From Cyanobacteria bacterium OH_PDB_112 (GTDB lineage: Bacteria; Cyanobacteriota; Vampirovibrionia; Gastranaerophilales; CAJFVJ01), in the NCBI GenBank assembly GCA_023457295.1, contig JAEWLZ010000241.1, positions 1 through 12,132 of the forward strand: DNA of 12,132 nt, read 5' to 3'. Under the pieces are notes generated by a model that worked only from the letters and a program-made list of their open reading frames with translations, was not told where the DNA came from and did no database searches. Positions 1-11,019 of the stretch are shown piece by piece. Made by a program: the position numbers and the translations under genes. Positions within the stretch are counted from its first letter, which is position 1. Each line of letters opens with the position of its first letter.

Positions 1-3111
<3,111 letters not shown>

Positions 3112-3124
3112 TACTTACAATATT

Positions 3125-3132
3125 AAAGGGAG
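3125..3132 (+). promoter_or_regulatory. Ribosome binding site that fixes the TTG start of rpoC1
   Basis: The sequence AAAGGGAG lies 8 bases upstream of the TTG at 3141. No ATG or GTG occurs in frame between the rpoB stop and the conserved FDYIRIG segment, so this site together with the TTG sets the rpoC1 start. Confidence 0.7.
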
Positions 3133-3140
3133 ATAGACCA

Positions 3141-4856
3141 TTGTCTACAAGCATAGATTATTTTGATTATATACGAATCGGTATCGCTTCTCCTGAGCGA
3201 ATCCTTAAGTGGTCATACGGAGAAGTGACAAAACCCGAAACAATAAACTATCGTACGCTTAAACCTGAGCGTGACGGTTTATTCTGCGAAAGAATTTTCG
3301 GACCTTCAAAGGACTGGGAATGTTATTGCGGAAAGTACAAAAGAGTACGTCATAAAGGTATCATTTGTGAACGTTGCGGCGTTGAAGTTACAGATTCAAA
3401 AGTTCGTCGTCACAGATTAGGACATATAAAACTGGCAGCTCCTGTCAGCCATATATGGTTCTTGAAAGGTATTCCAAGCTATCTTGGCTTACTTTTGGAT
3501 ACATCTTTAAAAGATCTTGAACAGGTAATTTACTTTAATAACTATATAGTTATTGACGGAGCTGAATCATCATTCAAAAAATATCAGCTTTTGTCAGAAG
3601 AAGAATATGAAGACTATATTCTTGAAAATGAAGAAACTGAATTGAAAGTAGGTATCGGTGCAGAAGCGATTAAAGAACTTCTTCTTGAAATCAATATGCC
3701 TGAACTTGCTGACCAAATCAGAGGTGAGCTTGAAACAGCCGGTTCTTCAGTTCAAAAAAGAGCAAAACTGATTAAAAGACTTCGTCTTGTTGAGGCTTTG
3801 ATGGGCAGTAATACAGATCCTTCTTGGATGATTATGGATGTATTGCCTGTGACTCCTCCTGATTTGAGACCTATGGTTCAATTGGATGGCGGACGTTTTG
3901 CGACATCAGATTTGAATGACCTTTACAGAAGGGTTATCAACAGAAACAACCGTCTTTTAAGATTATTAGAGATGGGAGCTCCTGAAATCATCGTTCGTAA
4001 CGAAAAACGTATGCTTCAAGAAGCTGTTGATGCTTTAATTGATAATGGTAGAAGAGGAAGAACCGTTGTAGGTCCTAATAACAGACCTCTAAAATCATTG
4101 AGCAATATCATCGAAGGTAAACAAGGTCGTTTCAGGCAGAACTTGCTCGGTAAAAGGGTTGACTACTCAGGCCGTTCAGTTATCGTTGTAGGTCCTCGTT
4201 TGCAGCTTCATCAGTGCGGTTTGCCAAAAGAAATGGCTATCGAATTGTTTAAGCCTTTCGTTGTAAATAAACTTATCGAACGCGGAATTGTCCAAAACAT
4301 AAAATCTGCCAAGAAGAAAATAGAACGTTCCGAAAACGTTGTATGGGATATCTTGGAAGAGGTAATCGAAGGACACCCTGTAATGTTAAACCGTGCACCT
4401 ACATTGCACAGACTTGGTATTCAGGCATTTGAACCCGTTTTGGTAGAAGGTCGTGCTATCCAGCTTCATCCGCTTGTTTGTACGGCATTCAACGCTGACT
4501 TTGACGGAGACCAAATGGCTGTTCACGTTCCATTGTCAATTGAAGCGCAGGCAGAAGCCAGAATGTTGATGCTTGCTACAAATAATATACTCGCGCCTGC
4601 GACAGGTCAGCCTATTATTACACCTTCACAGGATATGGTTCTCGGAATTTACTATTTGACAATTCTTAAAGATGAAACAAGCAAGGTTAAAGGTAAATTC
4701 TTCGCTTACAAAGATGCAATATCTGCTCATGAAGCAGGTGTCATAGGATTGCATGACAAAATTCTTGTAAGATGCGCAGATGGCGAAAAAATCGAAACTA
4801 CCGTTGGAAGAATCATTTTCAATGAAGCGGTTGCAGAGGCAGTACTTAATTCCTAG
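3141..4856 (+). CDS. rpoC1: RNA polymerase gamma subunit RpoC1 (N-terminal half of split beta-prime)
   Basis: Encodes the N-terminal part of the largest RNA polymerase subunit, which is a separate gene in cyanobacteria and plastids. At 571 residues it is slightly shorter than typical cyanobacterial RpoC1 (about 620). Visible features are the N-terminal segment FDYIRIGIASPERI, the clamp zinc site with Cys61, Cys63, Cys76 and Cys79, the KRVDYSGRSVIVVGP segment (around Arg339), and the catalytic NADFDGDQMAVH motif (Asn451 onward), whose Asp453, Asp455 and Asp457 hold the active-site magnesium. The protein ends at TTVGRIIFNEAVAEAVLNS, the usual RpoC1/RpoC2 break, before the FINKTVDKKALKN segment that opens RpoC2. 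The start is TTG, preceded by AAAGGGAG. It lies 29 bases after rpoB and 29 bases before rpoC2, in one operon. The stop is TAG. Confidence 0.97.
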   Translation: MSTSIDYFDYIRIGIASPERILKWSYGEVTKPETINYRTLKPERDGLFCERIFGPSKDWECYCGKYKRVRHKGIICERCGVEVTDSKVRRHRLGHIKLAAPVSHIWFLKGIPSYLGLLLDTSLKDLEQVIYFNNYIVIDGAESSFKKYQLLSEEEYEDYILENEETELKVGIGAEAIKELLLEINMPELADQIRGELETAGSSVQKRAKLIKRLRLVEALMGSNTDPSWMIMDVLPVTPPDLRPMVQLDGGRFATSDLNDLYRRVINRNNRLLRLLEMGAPEIIVRNEKRMLQEAVDALIDNGRRGRTVVGPNNRPLKSLSNIIEGKQGRFRQNLLGKRVDYSGRSVIVVGPRLQLHQCGLPKEMAIELFKPFVVNKLIERGIVQNIKSAKKKIERSENVVWDILEEVIEGHPVMLNRAPTLHRLGIQAFEPVLVEGRAIQLHPLVCTAFNADFDGDQMAVHVPLSIEAQAEARMLMLATNNILAPATGQPIITPSQDMVLGIYYLTILKDETSKVKGKFFAYKDAISAHEAGVIGLHDKILVRCADGEKIETTVGRIIFNEAVAEAVLNS

Positions 4857-4885
4857 TTGAATAATAATCGAGGTAAATATAAAAA

Positions 4886-7800
4886 ATGACAACATTAATT
4901 CCAAAATCTTCTAAGAAGAATCTTGAGTTTATAAACAAAACAGTAGATAAAAAAGCGCTTAAAAATCTTTTATCGCATATTTATCTTGAGTTTGGCGGGG
5001 CTAAAACAGCTTTTTTGGCTAATACCCTTAAAAATCTCGGGTTCAAATATGCAACAAAAGCTGGTACTACAATTTCTATCGCGGATTTGGATGTGCCTGC
5101 GGCTAAAAAAGATCTTTTAAAAGAAGCTGAAGATCAAATCGAAAGAGCTACACAAAGATATTTAAAAGGTGAAATTACAGAAGTAGAAAGATACACAAAA
5201 GTAATCGACACTTGGTCTGAAACTACTGTAAAATTAACAGATTGTGTAGTTAAAAATTTCGATAGATTAAACCCTGTATATATGATGGCATTCTCCGGTG
5301 CGAGAGGTAACGTATCACAGGTATCTCAGCTAGTCGGTATGCGTGGATTGATGGCTGACTCTCAAGGTCAGATTATCGACTTACCGATTAAATCAAACTT
5401 TAAAGAAGGTCTGAGCGTTACAGAATACATCATCTCAAGTTACGGAGCTCGTAAAGGTCTTGTAGATACAGCGTTAAAAACAGCTGACTCAGGATACTTA
5501 ACAAGACGTCTTGTTGATGTTGCGCAGGATGTAATTATTAAAGATGCTGACTGCGGAACTAAAAAATATATCGAAATGACTTCTGTTTCTGATGGTGAAA
5601 GAAACGTTGTTGAGCTTATTGACCGTTTGCTTGGCAGAACCATCGCGGAAGATATTAAAGATGAAAAAGGTAATGTAATAGTACCCGCTCATACATTGAT
5701 GGACAGAGAACAAATTTCTAAAATTAAAGATCTTAGTCTTGAAAAAATTAAAGTACGTTCAGGACTTACTTGTGAACTTGAATATGGTATTTGCCAAAAA
5801 TGTTATGGTTGGGCTTTGACTACAAACCGTATCGTAGATATCGGCGAAGCTATCGGGATTATCGCAGCACAAAGTATCGGGGAACCCGGAACACAGCTGA
5901 CGATGAGAACATTCCACACCGGTGGTGTATTCCGTGGGTCAGGTTCTATGCGTCAAATTATTGCTGAATTTGATGGTAAAATTGAGTCAAAAATAGTTGT
6001 TCGTGAACAAAGAACACGTCACGGTGATGTTGTAAATGTTGCCGTAAAAGAAGAAGATATTGTTGTTACAAACGCAAAAGGAAGAGAAATAAAATATCAT
6101 ATTCCTCACGGTGCAACAGTTTTCTTTACGAAAGGTGATTCTTTCAAAAAAGGCGATGTTCTATGTGAATTTGAACCTACATCACAAGGTGCGGCAGGTC
6201 GTTTAACAGAAAAAGCAACAAAAGATATTACGGCTGATATTCCCGGTGAAATTAAATTTGATAACTTTAATGTTGATGAAAAACGTGACAGACAGGGAAA
6301 TATTTCTAGAACTGCAAACAGAAACGGTATTGTTTGGGTTTTAGGCGGTGATGTCTATAATTTGCCTACCGGTTCAAAAGTTCTTGTAAAAGATGAAACC
6401 AAAGTTAAAAAAGGTGATATTTTAGCTGAAACTACTACTGTATCAGAACACGGCGGTGAAGTAAGATTAGGCGAAGAACTTGTTATTGAAAAAACAGGTA
6501 AAATTAAGAAAATCGTAAGCGGTAAAGAATTAACAATCGTAATTGCTTCTATTAAGCCTGAAAACGCTGTTTTAGAAAAAACAGGCAAAGAGCTTTTATG
6601 GAGTGTTGAATCTACCGGTGAAAAATATATTATCAAATCACCTCAGGGTATTACTGTTGAAAACGGAATGATTATCGCTGAGTTGATTGATGAAGAAAAT
6701 GTTGTAACTTCATCAGGAGAAGTAAGATACGAAGGAATTGAAGTTGATGAACATCAAATCATCACAAAACCCGGAAAAATCTTATTTATTCCTGAAGAAA
6801 CTCATCAAATAAGCAAAGACGCTACTTTGAAAATGGTAGAATCAGGTTCTTTTGTTACAGCCGGTACTGAAGTTGTGAAGGATGTTTATGCTCACATTGA
6901 CGGTATTGTCGAAATTAAAGAATTTAATGATATTATCCACGAAGTAGTTATTCGTTCAGGTGAATTGCATCATCTTGACAGTATCAATAATTTAAAAGTT
7001 GAAGACGGCGAAATTGTTGATAAAAAGACTGAAATCGCGGATGGTATAAAAGTAAAAGAAAAATCTTTAATCACCGTTATTTATCCTGATTCATCTCATG
7101 ATGCATTTAGTCTTGACGATTTGGATGAAGATGATTTTGAAGGAGTTGAAGAAACCGAAGAAGTTGAAGAATCTTCTGAAGAAACAGAAATTAAAGATGT
7201 TCCTGTTCAAGTTTTAATAAGACCTGTTCAAGAATTTGAAATTTCTCCTCGTGAAGTTTCAATCGATTTCTCTTCAACAGAAAATGACTTGATTGATATT
7301 GTTCCTGTAACACAACTTCAATACAAAGACGGCAGCATAATCCGTAATATGGAAGGGGCTTCGCTTACAAGAACAAGCTTAGTTCTTCAAATGCAAGGTT
7401 ATGTAAGCCACTTAAAAGGGCTTGTGGAAGAGCAGGAAGATAATTTGAGAATAGTTGTTCTTGAAAACTTAATCGTTAGAAGAGAAACAGAAACATCTCA
7501 AAGTAATATTCTTCAGACAGAATTGCTTGTTGAAAACGGTCAAATTATTGATCCTAAAACCCCTGTTTCAAAAACACAAGTTTTAGCTCAAAAAGAGGCT
7601 GTGGTAAACTTAAAGCAAGAAGCTGAAAATATAAGAAGGATAATACTTATTTCTGATGACCATAATGAAACATTAGAACTTAAGTCTAAACCAATTGTTA
7701 AAGCCGGTGAACTTGTAAAAGTTGATCAGGTTATAACAGAAAGCGGTGAAACATCATCAATCGCAGGTTTGATTGTAGATGTTAAAGCCAAGTCTATTGT

Positions 7801-8839
7801 GGTTCGTGTAGGTCGTCCTTACTTGATTAGTGCAGGTACTATGCTTCAAATTGAAGAAACAGGACTTGTACAAAGAGGCGATTTGCTTGCTACATTGGTA
7901 TTTGAAAGACAAAAAACAGGAGACATCGTACAAGGTCTTCCGAGGGTAGAAGAACTCCTAGAAGGTCGTAAGCCTAAAGAGTGCGCTATTCTTGCTGAAG
8001 AAGACGGTGTTGCTGAAATCCAATATGATGAAGGCGTTCCTACTTTGTATTTTGTATCAGAAAACGGACGTTATGAAATAAAATATCCTATCGATTCTAA
8101 CATTATTGTTGCTGATAAGCAGGAAGTTAAAAAAGGTGACCCTGTAACAAGCGGTCCTTTGAACCCTCATGATATTATCAGATTGTCCGGCAAAGAAGCC
8201 GTTCAACAATATTTGGTGGACGAAGTTCAGCGTGTATACCGTTCTCAAGGTGTAGAAATCGCTGATAAGCATATTGAAATCATTGTACGTCAGATGACCA
8301 AAAAGGTTAAAGTTGTTGATTCAGGTGATACAAAATTGCTTCCTGGAGAACTTGTGGAGCAGTACATTGTAGAGATTGAAAATGAAGAAGTTGGAAAATT
8401 AGAAGGAAATAAAGCTACTTTTGAAAATGTTCTTTTGGGTATTACAAAAGCTTCATTGAATACAGAAAGCTTTATATCAGCGGCTTCATTCCAGGAAACA
8501 ACGAAAATATTAACGGAAGTTGCTGTAGAAGGCAAAAAAGATGTCCTTCGCGGCTTGAAAGAAAACGTTATTATTGGTCGTTTGATTCCTGCAGGAACAG
8601 GTCATTATCACTTAACACATGCTGATGAAGAGGCTGAACTCCAACAGGCCAGAGCAGCTAAAAGTTCGGCTAGAAAACCTTCTGCTATTTTAGAAGAAAT
8701 CGAAGGAATGTTCGGTGCTCCAGAATTTGAAATGGAGGATTTCGGTTCTTTCTCTTCTCAAATAATAGCTGATGGAGAAGGTGATGAGTTCATAAGTGAT
8801 GATGTTATTAATGATGATATCATTAGCGATGAAGAATAA
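4886..8839 (+). CDS. rpoC2: RNA polymerase beta-prime subunit RpoC2 with large trigger-loop insertion
   Basis: Encodes the C-terminal part of split beta-prime (1317 residues). In order: the VDKKALKN opening; the bridge helix (about residues 172-220, including SSYGARKGLVDTALKTADSG); a second zinc site formed by Cys223, Cys296, Cys303 and Cys306; and the trigger loop TQLTMRTFHTGG (336-347) with catalytic His344. The trigger loop is then interrupted by about 650 residues of sandwich-barrel hybrid-type repeats, each carrying a phrase like KKGDVL (around 421, 506 and 996). The conserved fold resumes near KTGDIVQGLPRVEELLEGRK (from Lys1010) and continues to GLKENVIIGRLIPAGTG (1223-1239). The size and place of the insertion match cyanobacterial SI3. 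Two unusual acidic stretches are present: residues 742-768 inside the insertion, and the last roughly 60 residues. The ATG start has CGAGGT about 11 bases upstream. A terminator follows the TAA stop. Confidence 0.97.
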   Translation: MTTLIPKSSKKNLEFINKTVDKKALKNLLSHIYLEFGGAKTAFLANTLKNLGFKYATKAGTTISIADLDVPAAKKDLLKEAEDQIERATQRYLKGEITEVERYTKVIDTWSETTVKLTDCVVKNFDRLNPVYMMAFSGARGNVSQVSQLVGMRGLMADSQGQIIDLPIKSNFKEGLSVTEYIISSYGARKGLVDTALKTADSGYLTRRLVDVAQDVIIKDADCGTKKYIEMTSVSDGERNVVELIDRLLGRTIAEDIKDEKGNVIVPAHTLMDREQISKIKDLSLEKIKVRSGLTCELEYGICQKCYGWALTTNRIVDIGEAIGIIAAQSIGEPGTQLTMRTFHTGGVFRGSGSMRQIIAEFDGKIESKIVVREQRTRHGDVVNVAVKEEDIVVTNAKGREIKYHIPHGATVFFTKGDSFKKGDVLCEFEPTSQGAAGRLTEKATKDITADIPGEIKFDNFNVDEKRDRQGNISRTANRNGIVWVLGGDVYNLPTGSKVLVKDETKVKKGDILAETTTVSEHGGEVRLGEELVIEKTGKIKKIVSGKELTIVIASIKPENAVLEKTGKELLWSVESTGEKYIIKSPQGITVENGMIIAELIDEENVVTSSGEVRYEGIEVDEHQIITKPGKILFIPEETHQISKDATLKMVESGSFVTAGTEVVKDVYAHIDGIVEIKEFNDIIHEVVIRSGELHHLDSINNLKVEDGEIVDKKTEIADGIKVKEKSLITVIYPDSSHDAFSLDDLDEDDFEGVEETEEVEESSEETEIKDVPVQVLIRPVQEFEISPREVSIDFSSTENDLIDIVPVTQLQYKDGSIIRNMEGASLTRTSLVLQMQGYVSHLKGLVEEQEDNLRIVVLENLIVRRETETSQSNILQTELLVENGQIIDPKTPVSKTQVLAQKEAVVNLKQEAENIRRIILISDDHNETLELKSKPIVKAGELVKVDQVITESGETSSIAGLIVDVKAKSIVVRVGRPYLISAGTMLQIEETGLVQRGDLLATLVFERQKTGDIVQGLPRVEELLEGRKPKECAILAEEDGVAEIQYDEGVPTLYFVSENGRYEIKYPIDSNIIVADKQEVKKGDPVTSGPLNPHDIIRLSGKEAVQQYLVDEVQRVYRSQGVEIADKHIEIIVRQMTKKVKVVDSGDTKLLPGELVEQYIVEIENEEVGKLEGNKATFENVLLGITKASLNTESFISAASFQETTKILTEVAVEGKKDVLRGLKENVIIGRLIPAGTGHYHLTHADEEAELQQARAAKSSARKPSAILEEIEGMFGAPEFEMEDFGSFSSQIIADGEGDEFISDDVINDDIISDEE

Positions 8840-8866
8840 TTCTTTATAGAATAATAAATAATAATT

Positions 8867-8903
8867 AAACTGGAGTTGCCCATATGGGTAGCTCCAGTTT
8901 CTT
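8867..8903 (+). terminator. Intrinsic terminator of the rpoB-rpoC1-rpoC2 operon
   Basis: A 15-base arm (8867-8881, AAACTGGAGTTGCCC) pairs with 8886-8900 (GGGTAGCTCCAGTTT) around an ATAT loop. All 15 positions pair, two of them as G-U wobbles. The run TTTCTT at 8898-8903 supplies the U-rich release tract. It sits 27 bases after the rpoC2 stop, as expected for the end of the operon. The A-rich left flank gives only a weak U-tract in the reverse direction, so it is probably one-directional. Confidence 0.9.
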
Positions 8904-8932
8904 AATATTGCCTTAATAGAGAATTTATTCAT

Positions 8933-8963
8933 TTGAAATACATTCTAAAATTAATAATATATT
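8933..8963 (+). promoter_or_regulatory. Possible promoter for the Hcp-like gene
   Basis: TTGAAA at 8933-8938 resembles a sigma-70 -35 box. TAATAT at 8955-8960 (spacing 16) or TATATT at 8958-8963 (spacing 19) could be the -10 box. A new promoter is expected here because the rpo terminator lies just upstream. The region is very AT-rich, so chance matches are likely, and a start near 8967-8970 would leave a very short leader. Confidence 0.3.
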
Positions 8964-8981
8964 ATGGGAAAGGTATGATAG

Positions 8982-10622
8982 ATGTTTTGTTATAAATGCC
9001 AACAGGATTCTTACACCAGGCTTTGCAACGTAGAAGGGATATGTGCCAAAGACCCTGCTTGTGTTGCTGTTGAAGAATTTTTCTTTCAGGGACTTAAATC
9101 TTTAAGTCTTTATGCTAATAAAATTAGTGAATATACAACTGTTCCGAGCAGTTTTTTTGATGTAATTATTTATGTCTTGTTTTCATCAATTCAAAATATT
9201 CAAATAGACAAGCAAGAGATTATAAAAATTCTTGAGCAGTTGGAGTTTACAAGAGAAGAATTGCGTTTGAGGTACAAAGAACTTTTAAAACAACGCGGTT
9301 TTCAATTTGAAATATTAGAAAGTTCTGCTTCTTGGCAGCCCGACTATAATATTAATGAAATGATAAAGCAAGGAGAGCGCGCTATTTCTTTAAGACACAG
9401 AGTCTATGATTATAGTGAAAGTTGTTTACATGACCTTTTAGTTATGGCTTTGAGAGGGATTATAAAAAGCGTTGTTCAAGCAAAATTTTTAGGCATTGAA
9501 AATCAAAAAATTAATAACTTTTTTTACAAAACATTATTCGATCTTTCTAAGGATTTAAAAAAAGAAGACTTAGTAAAAATGATTGCAGAATGTGGAAAAA
9601 TAAATCTTATTGCAATGGGAGATCTGGAAAAAGGTCTTGAAGCAAGGTATGGAGCTTATGAAAATGTAAAAGTTAAAACGTCTGCTGTTAAAGGAAATTC
9701 CATTTTAGTTTCAGGACGAGATATTCGTGACCTTGAAAATATTTTGATGTATACACAGGCAAAAAAAATAAATATTTATACCCATGGAGAAATGCTTTTA
9801 GCACATTCTTTGCCGGAATTGCGAAAATTCCCTAATCTTGTTGGGCATTATGGGGGCGTCAGTCCTGATCAACAGATAGAGATAGAAAGTTTTCCCGGAC
9901 CTGTTTTGATTACATCCAATTGTGCCTGGAATCCTCCGCAAGTTTTTCGTGGAAGAATTTTTACAACCGGTCTGCCTATATGGATGGGAGTTCAGCAAAT
10001 CATTGATAATGATTTCTCACCATTAGTCAATGCTGCCCTTGATACAGAAGGTTTTCCCGAAGATGCTGAAGAAAACTTAATAGATGTTGGATTTGATTTG
10101 GTAAAATTTAATGAAAATATGAATAAAATTAAAGAGGGAATGCAAAAAAATCTTATTAAAAAAGTCTTTATTTTAGTTGGATGCAGTAATCCGCATATGA
10201 AAATGGATTATATCAACGAATTTATTGAAAACATTCCTGAGGATTCTATATTGATAAAGTTTTCAGGACTTTACTATAAAGATATAGGTGATGTTGGTCA
10301 AATTAACGGTGTTCCGAGAATTTTAGATTTTGGCCTTTATAATGATTTGTTCTTTGTTCTAAAATTTTTTCAAAATGGTGGTAAATTAGTAAATGAAAGC
10401 TTTGCTGCTGATAAATTAGCTATGGTCTTTTTCTTAAGAGATCAACATGCTGTTTCGATTTTATTATCAATTTTGACCATGGACTCTAAAACCCATGGAG
10501 CAAAAATTGATACTTGCGTCCCTTCAATGCTTTCTCCTGTTATTTTTAAAGCACTTGAAGAAAATTTTAATATAAAGAAAATAAAAACGGCTAAAGAAGA
10601 TATAGAAGAATTTATGTCTTAA
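8982..10622 (+). CDS. Hybrid-cluster protein (Hcp)-like protein lacking most hybrid-cluster ligands
   Basis: A full-length homologue (546 residues; the family is about 550) of Hcp, the Fe-S protein annotated as hydroxylamine reductase and linked to nitric oxide reduction in anaerobes. The N-terminus MFCYKC, with Cys3, Cys6, Cys15 and Cys21, has the spacing of the Desulfovibrio-type [4Fe-4S] site. Core segments are recognisable: YTHGEMLLAH (266-275), SFPGPVLITSNC (303-314), GRIFTTG (324-330), NGVPRILD (442-449). Compared with the eight known hybrid-cluster ligands, Glu270, Cys314 and Cys401 are kept. The His is Arg246 (SGRD instead of SGHD), one Cys is lost near Leu430, another is Tyr453, the Glu is Asp487 and the Lys is His489. 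No cysteine occurs between 402 and 511. The normal reaction is therefore unlikely; it may bind a different cluster or act as a sensor or scaffold. The ATG has AAAGG 8 bases upstream. No Hcr reductase partner is adjacent. The 3' end overlaps the convergent small gene by TTAA. Confidence 0.85.
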   Translation: MFCYKCQQDSYTRLCNVEGICAKDPACVAVEEFFFQGLKSLSLYANKISEYTTVPSSFFDVIIYVLFSSIQNIQIDKQEIIKILEQLEFTREELRLRYKELLKQRGFQFEILESSASWQPDYNINEMIKQGERAISLRHRVYDYSESCLHDLLVMALRGIIKSVVQAKFLGIENQKINNFFYKTLFDLSKDLKKEDLVKMIAECGKINLIAMGDLEKGLEARYGAYENVKVKTSAVKGNSILVSGRDIRDLENILMYTQAKKINIYTHGEMLLAHSLPELRKFPNLVGHYGGVSPDQQIEIESFPGPVLITSNCAWNPPQVFRGRIFTTGLPIWMGVQQIIDNDFSPLVNAALDTEGFPEDAEENLIDVGFDLVKFNENMNKIKEGMQKNLIKKVFILVGCSNPHMKMDYINEFIENIPEDSILIKFSGLYYKDIGDVGQINGVPRILDFGLYNDLFFVLKFFQNGGKLVNESFAADKLAMVFFLRDQHAVSILLSILTMDSKTHGAKIDTCVPSMLSPVIFKALEENFNIKKIKTAKEDIEEFMS

Positions 10623-10900
10623 GCCGGAGCAAAATTTTCATTTAAACTCACCTGAACTTTTCCCGCATCTTTACTTATAAGTTCAAGGATGATTTTGTTA
10701 ATGCCTTCTTTTAATTCTCGAACACCCTGTAAAATTAGAGTTCCTTCTTGATTTAGCCTAAAAATCAAAGGATTTTCAGGTGTAATTTGAGATGCCATAG
10801 TTTCGAGACCTGATGTAATAAGTTTTAAACCTTCAGGGCTATGTTTTTCACCATTAATTTCGACAAATCCTATGCCGCTTATAACGCCCGGTCCAAGCAT
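10619..10900 (-). CDS. Small protein of unknown function (93 residues from the first ATG after the UGA)
   Basis: From the ATG at 10900 this frame encodes 93 residues with no membrane segment, signal peptide, cysteine or recognised catalytic motif. It looks like a compact, mostly beta-strand soluble protein, with phrases such as GPGVISGIGFVEINGEKHSPEG and a C-terminal KVQVSLNENFAPA. No ribosome binding site precedes this ATG, and the protein-like frame continues upstream (SGSLRITDDGIAIDLKN) through a UGA to a better start at 10990. The 93-residue form is therefore probably not the native protein. From memory it recalls a family of about 120-residue bacterial proteins starting with an FLL..LY.KGSL-like segment, but I cannot confirm this. 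It lies downstream of the GH35-like gene on the same strand, with 48 bases from that gene's stop to the GTG, and could share its transcript. Stop TAA. Confidence 0.6.
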   Translation of the reverse strand: MLGPGVISGIGFVEINGEKHSPEGLKLITSGLETMASQITPENPLIFRLNQEGTLILQGVRELKEGINKIILELISKDAGKVQVSLNENFAPA

Positions 10901-10990
10901 ATTTTTTAAGTCAATGGCAATTCCGTCGTCAGTTATTCTTAAACTGCCTGAGCGATAGATTCTTCACAATAAAAATTCCGGAATAATCAC
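10901..10990 (-). other. 5' part of the small gene: GTG start with in-frame UGA at codon 9
   Basis: Read on the minus strand from the GTG at 10990-10988, the codons give VIIPEFLL, then UGA (10966-10964), then RIYRSGSLRITDDGIAIDLKN, running straight into the 93-residue frame below. The UGA is the only interruption. Without it the protein would be 123 residues with a normal start. Possible explanations are a nonsense mutation making a pseudogene, a sequencing or assembly error (CGA, AGA or GGA to TGA is one base change), or readthrough. I saw no convincing SECIS-like hairpin just after the UGA. Confidence 0.55.
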
Positions 10991-10996
10991 AAAAAA

Positions 10997-11002
10997 CCTC
11001 TT
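10997..11002 (-). promoter_or_regulatory. Ribosome binding site for the GTG start at 10990
   Basis: The minus strand reads AAGAGG followed by six T bases and then GTG. This is close to the ideal Shine-Dalgarno sequence and spacing and is much better than anything before the ATG at 10900. It argues that translation of the small gene was designed to begin at 10990. Confidence 0.65.
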
Positions 11003-11019
11003 TTCTTGAAAATACTACT

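Noticed and set aside
10930..10966. Selenocysteine insertion at the UGA of the small gene
   Set aside because: No clear stem-loop follows the UGA, the residues around it show no redox motif, and one-base nonsense change or error is simpler.
10619..10990. Genome-wide recoding of UGA as tryptophan
   Set aside because: Over 3,000 codons of the other genes contain many TGG codons and no in-frame TGA, which is not expected if UGA were a common sense codon.
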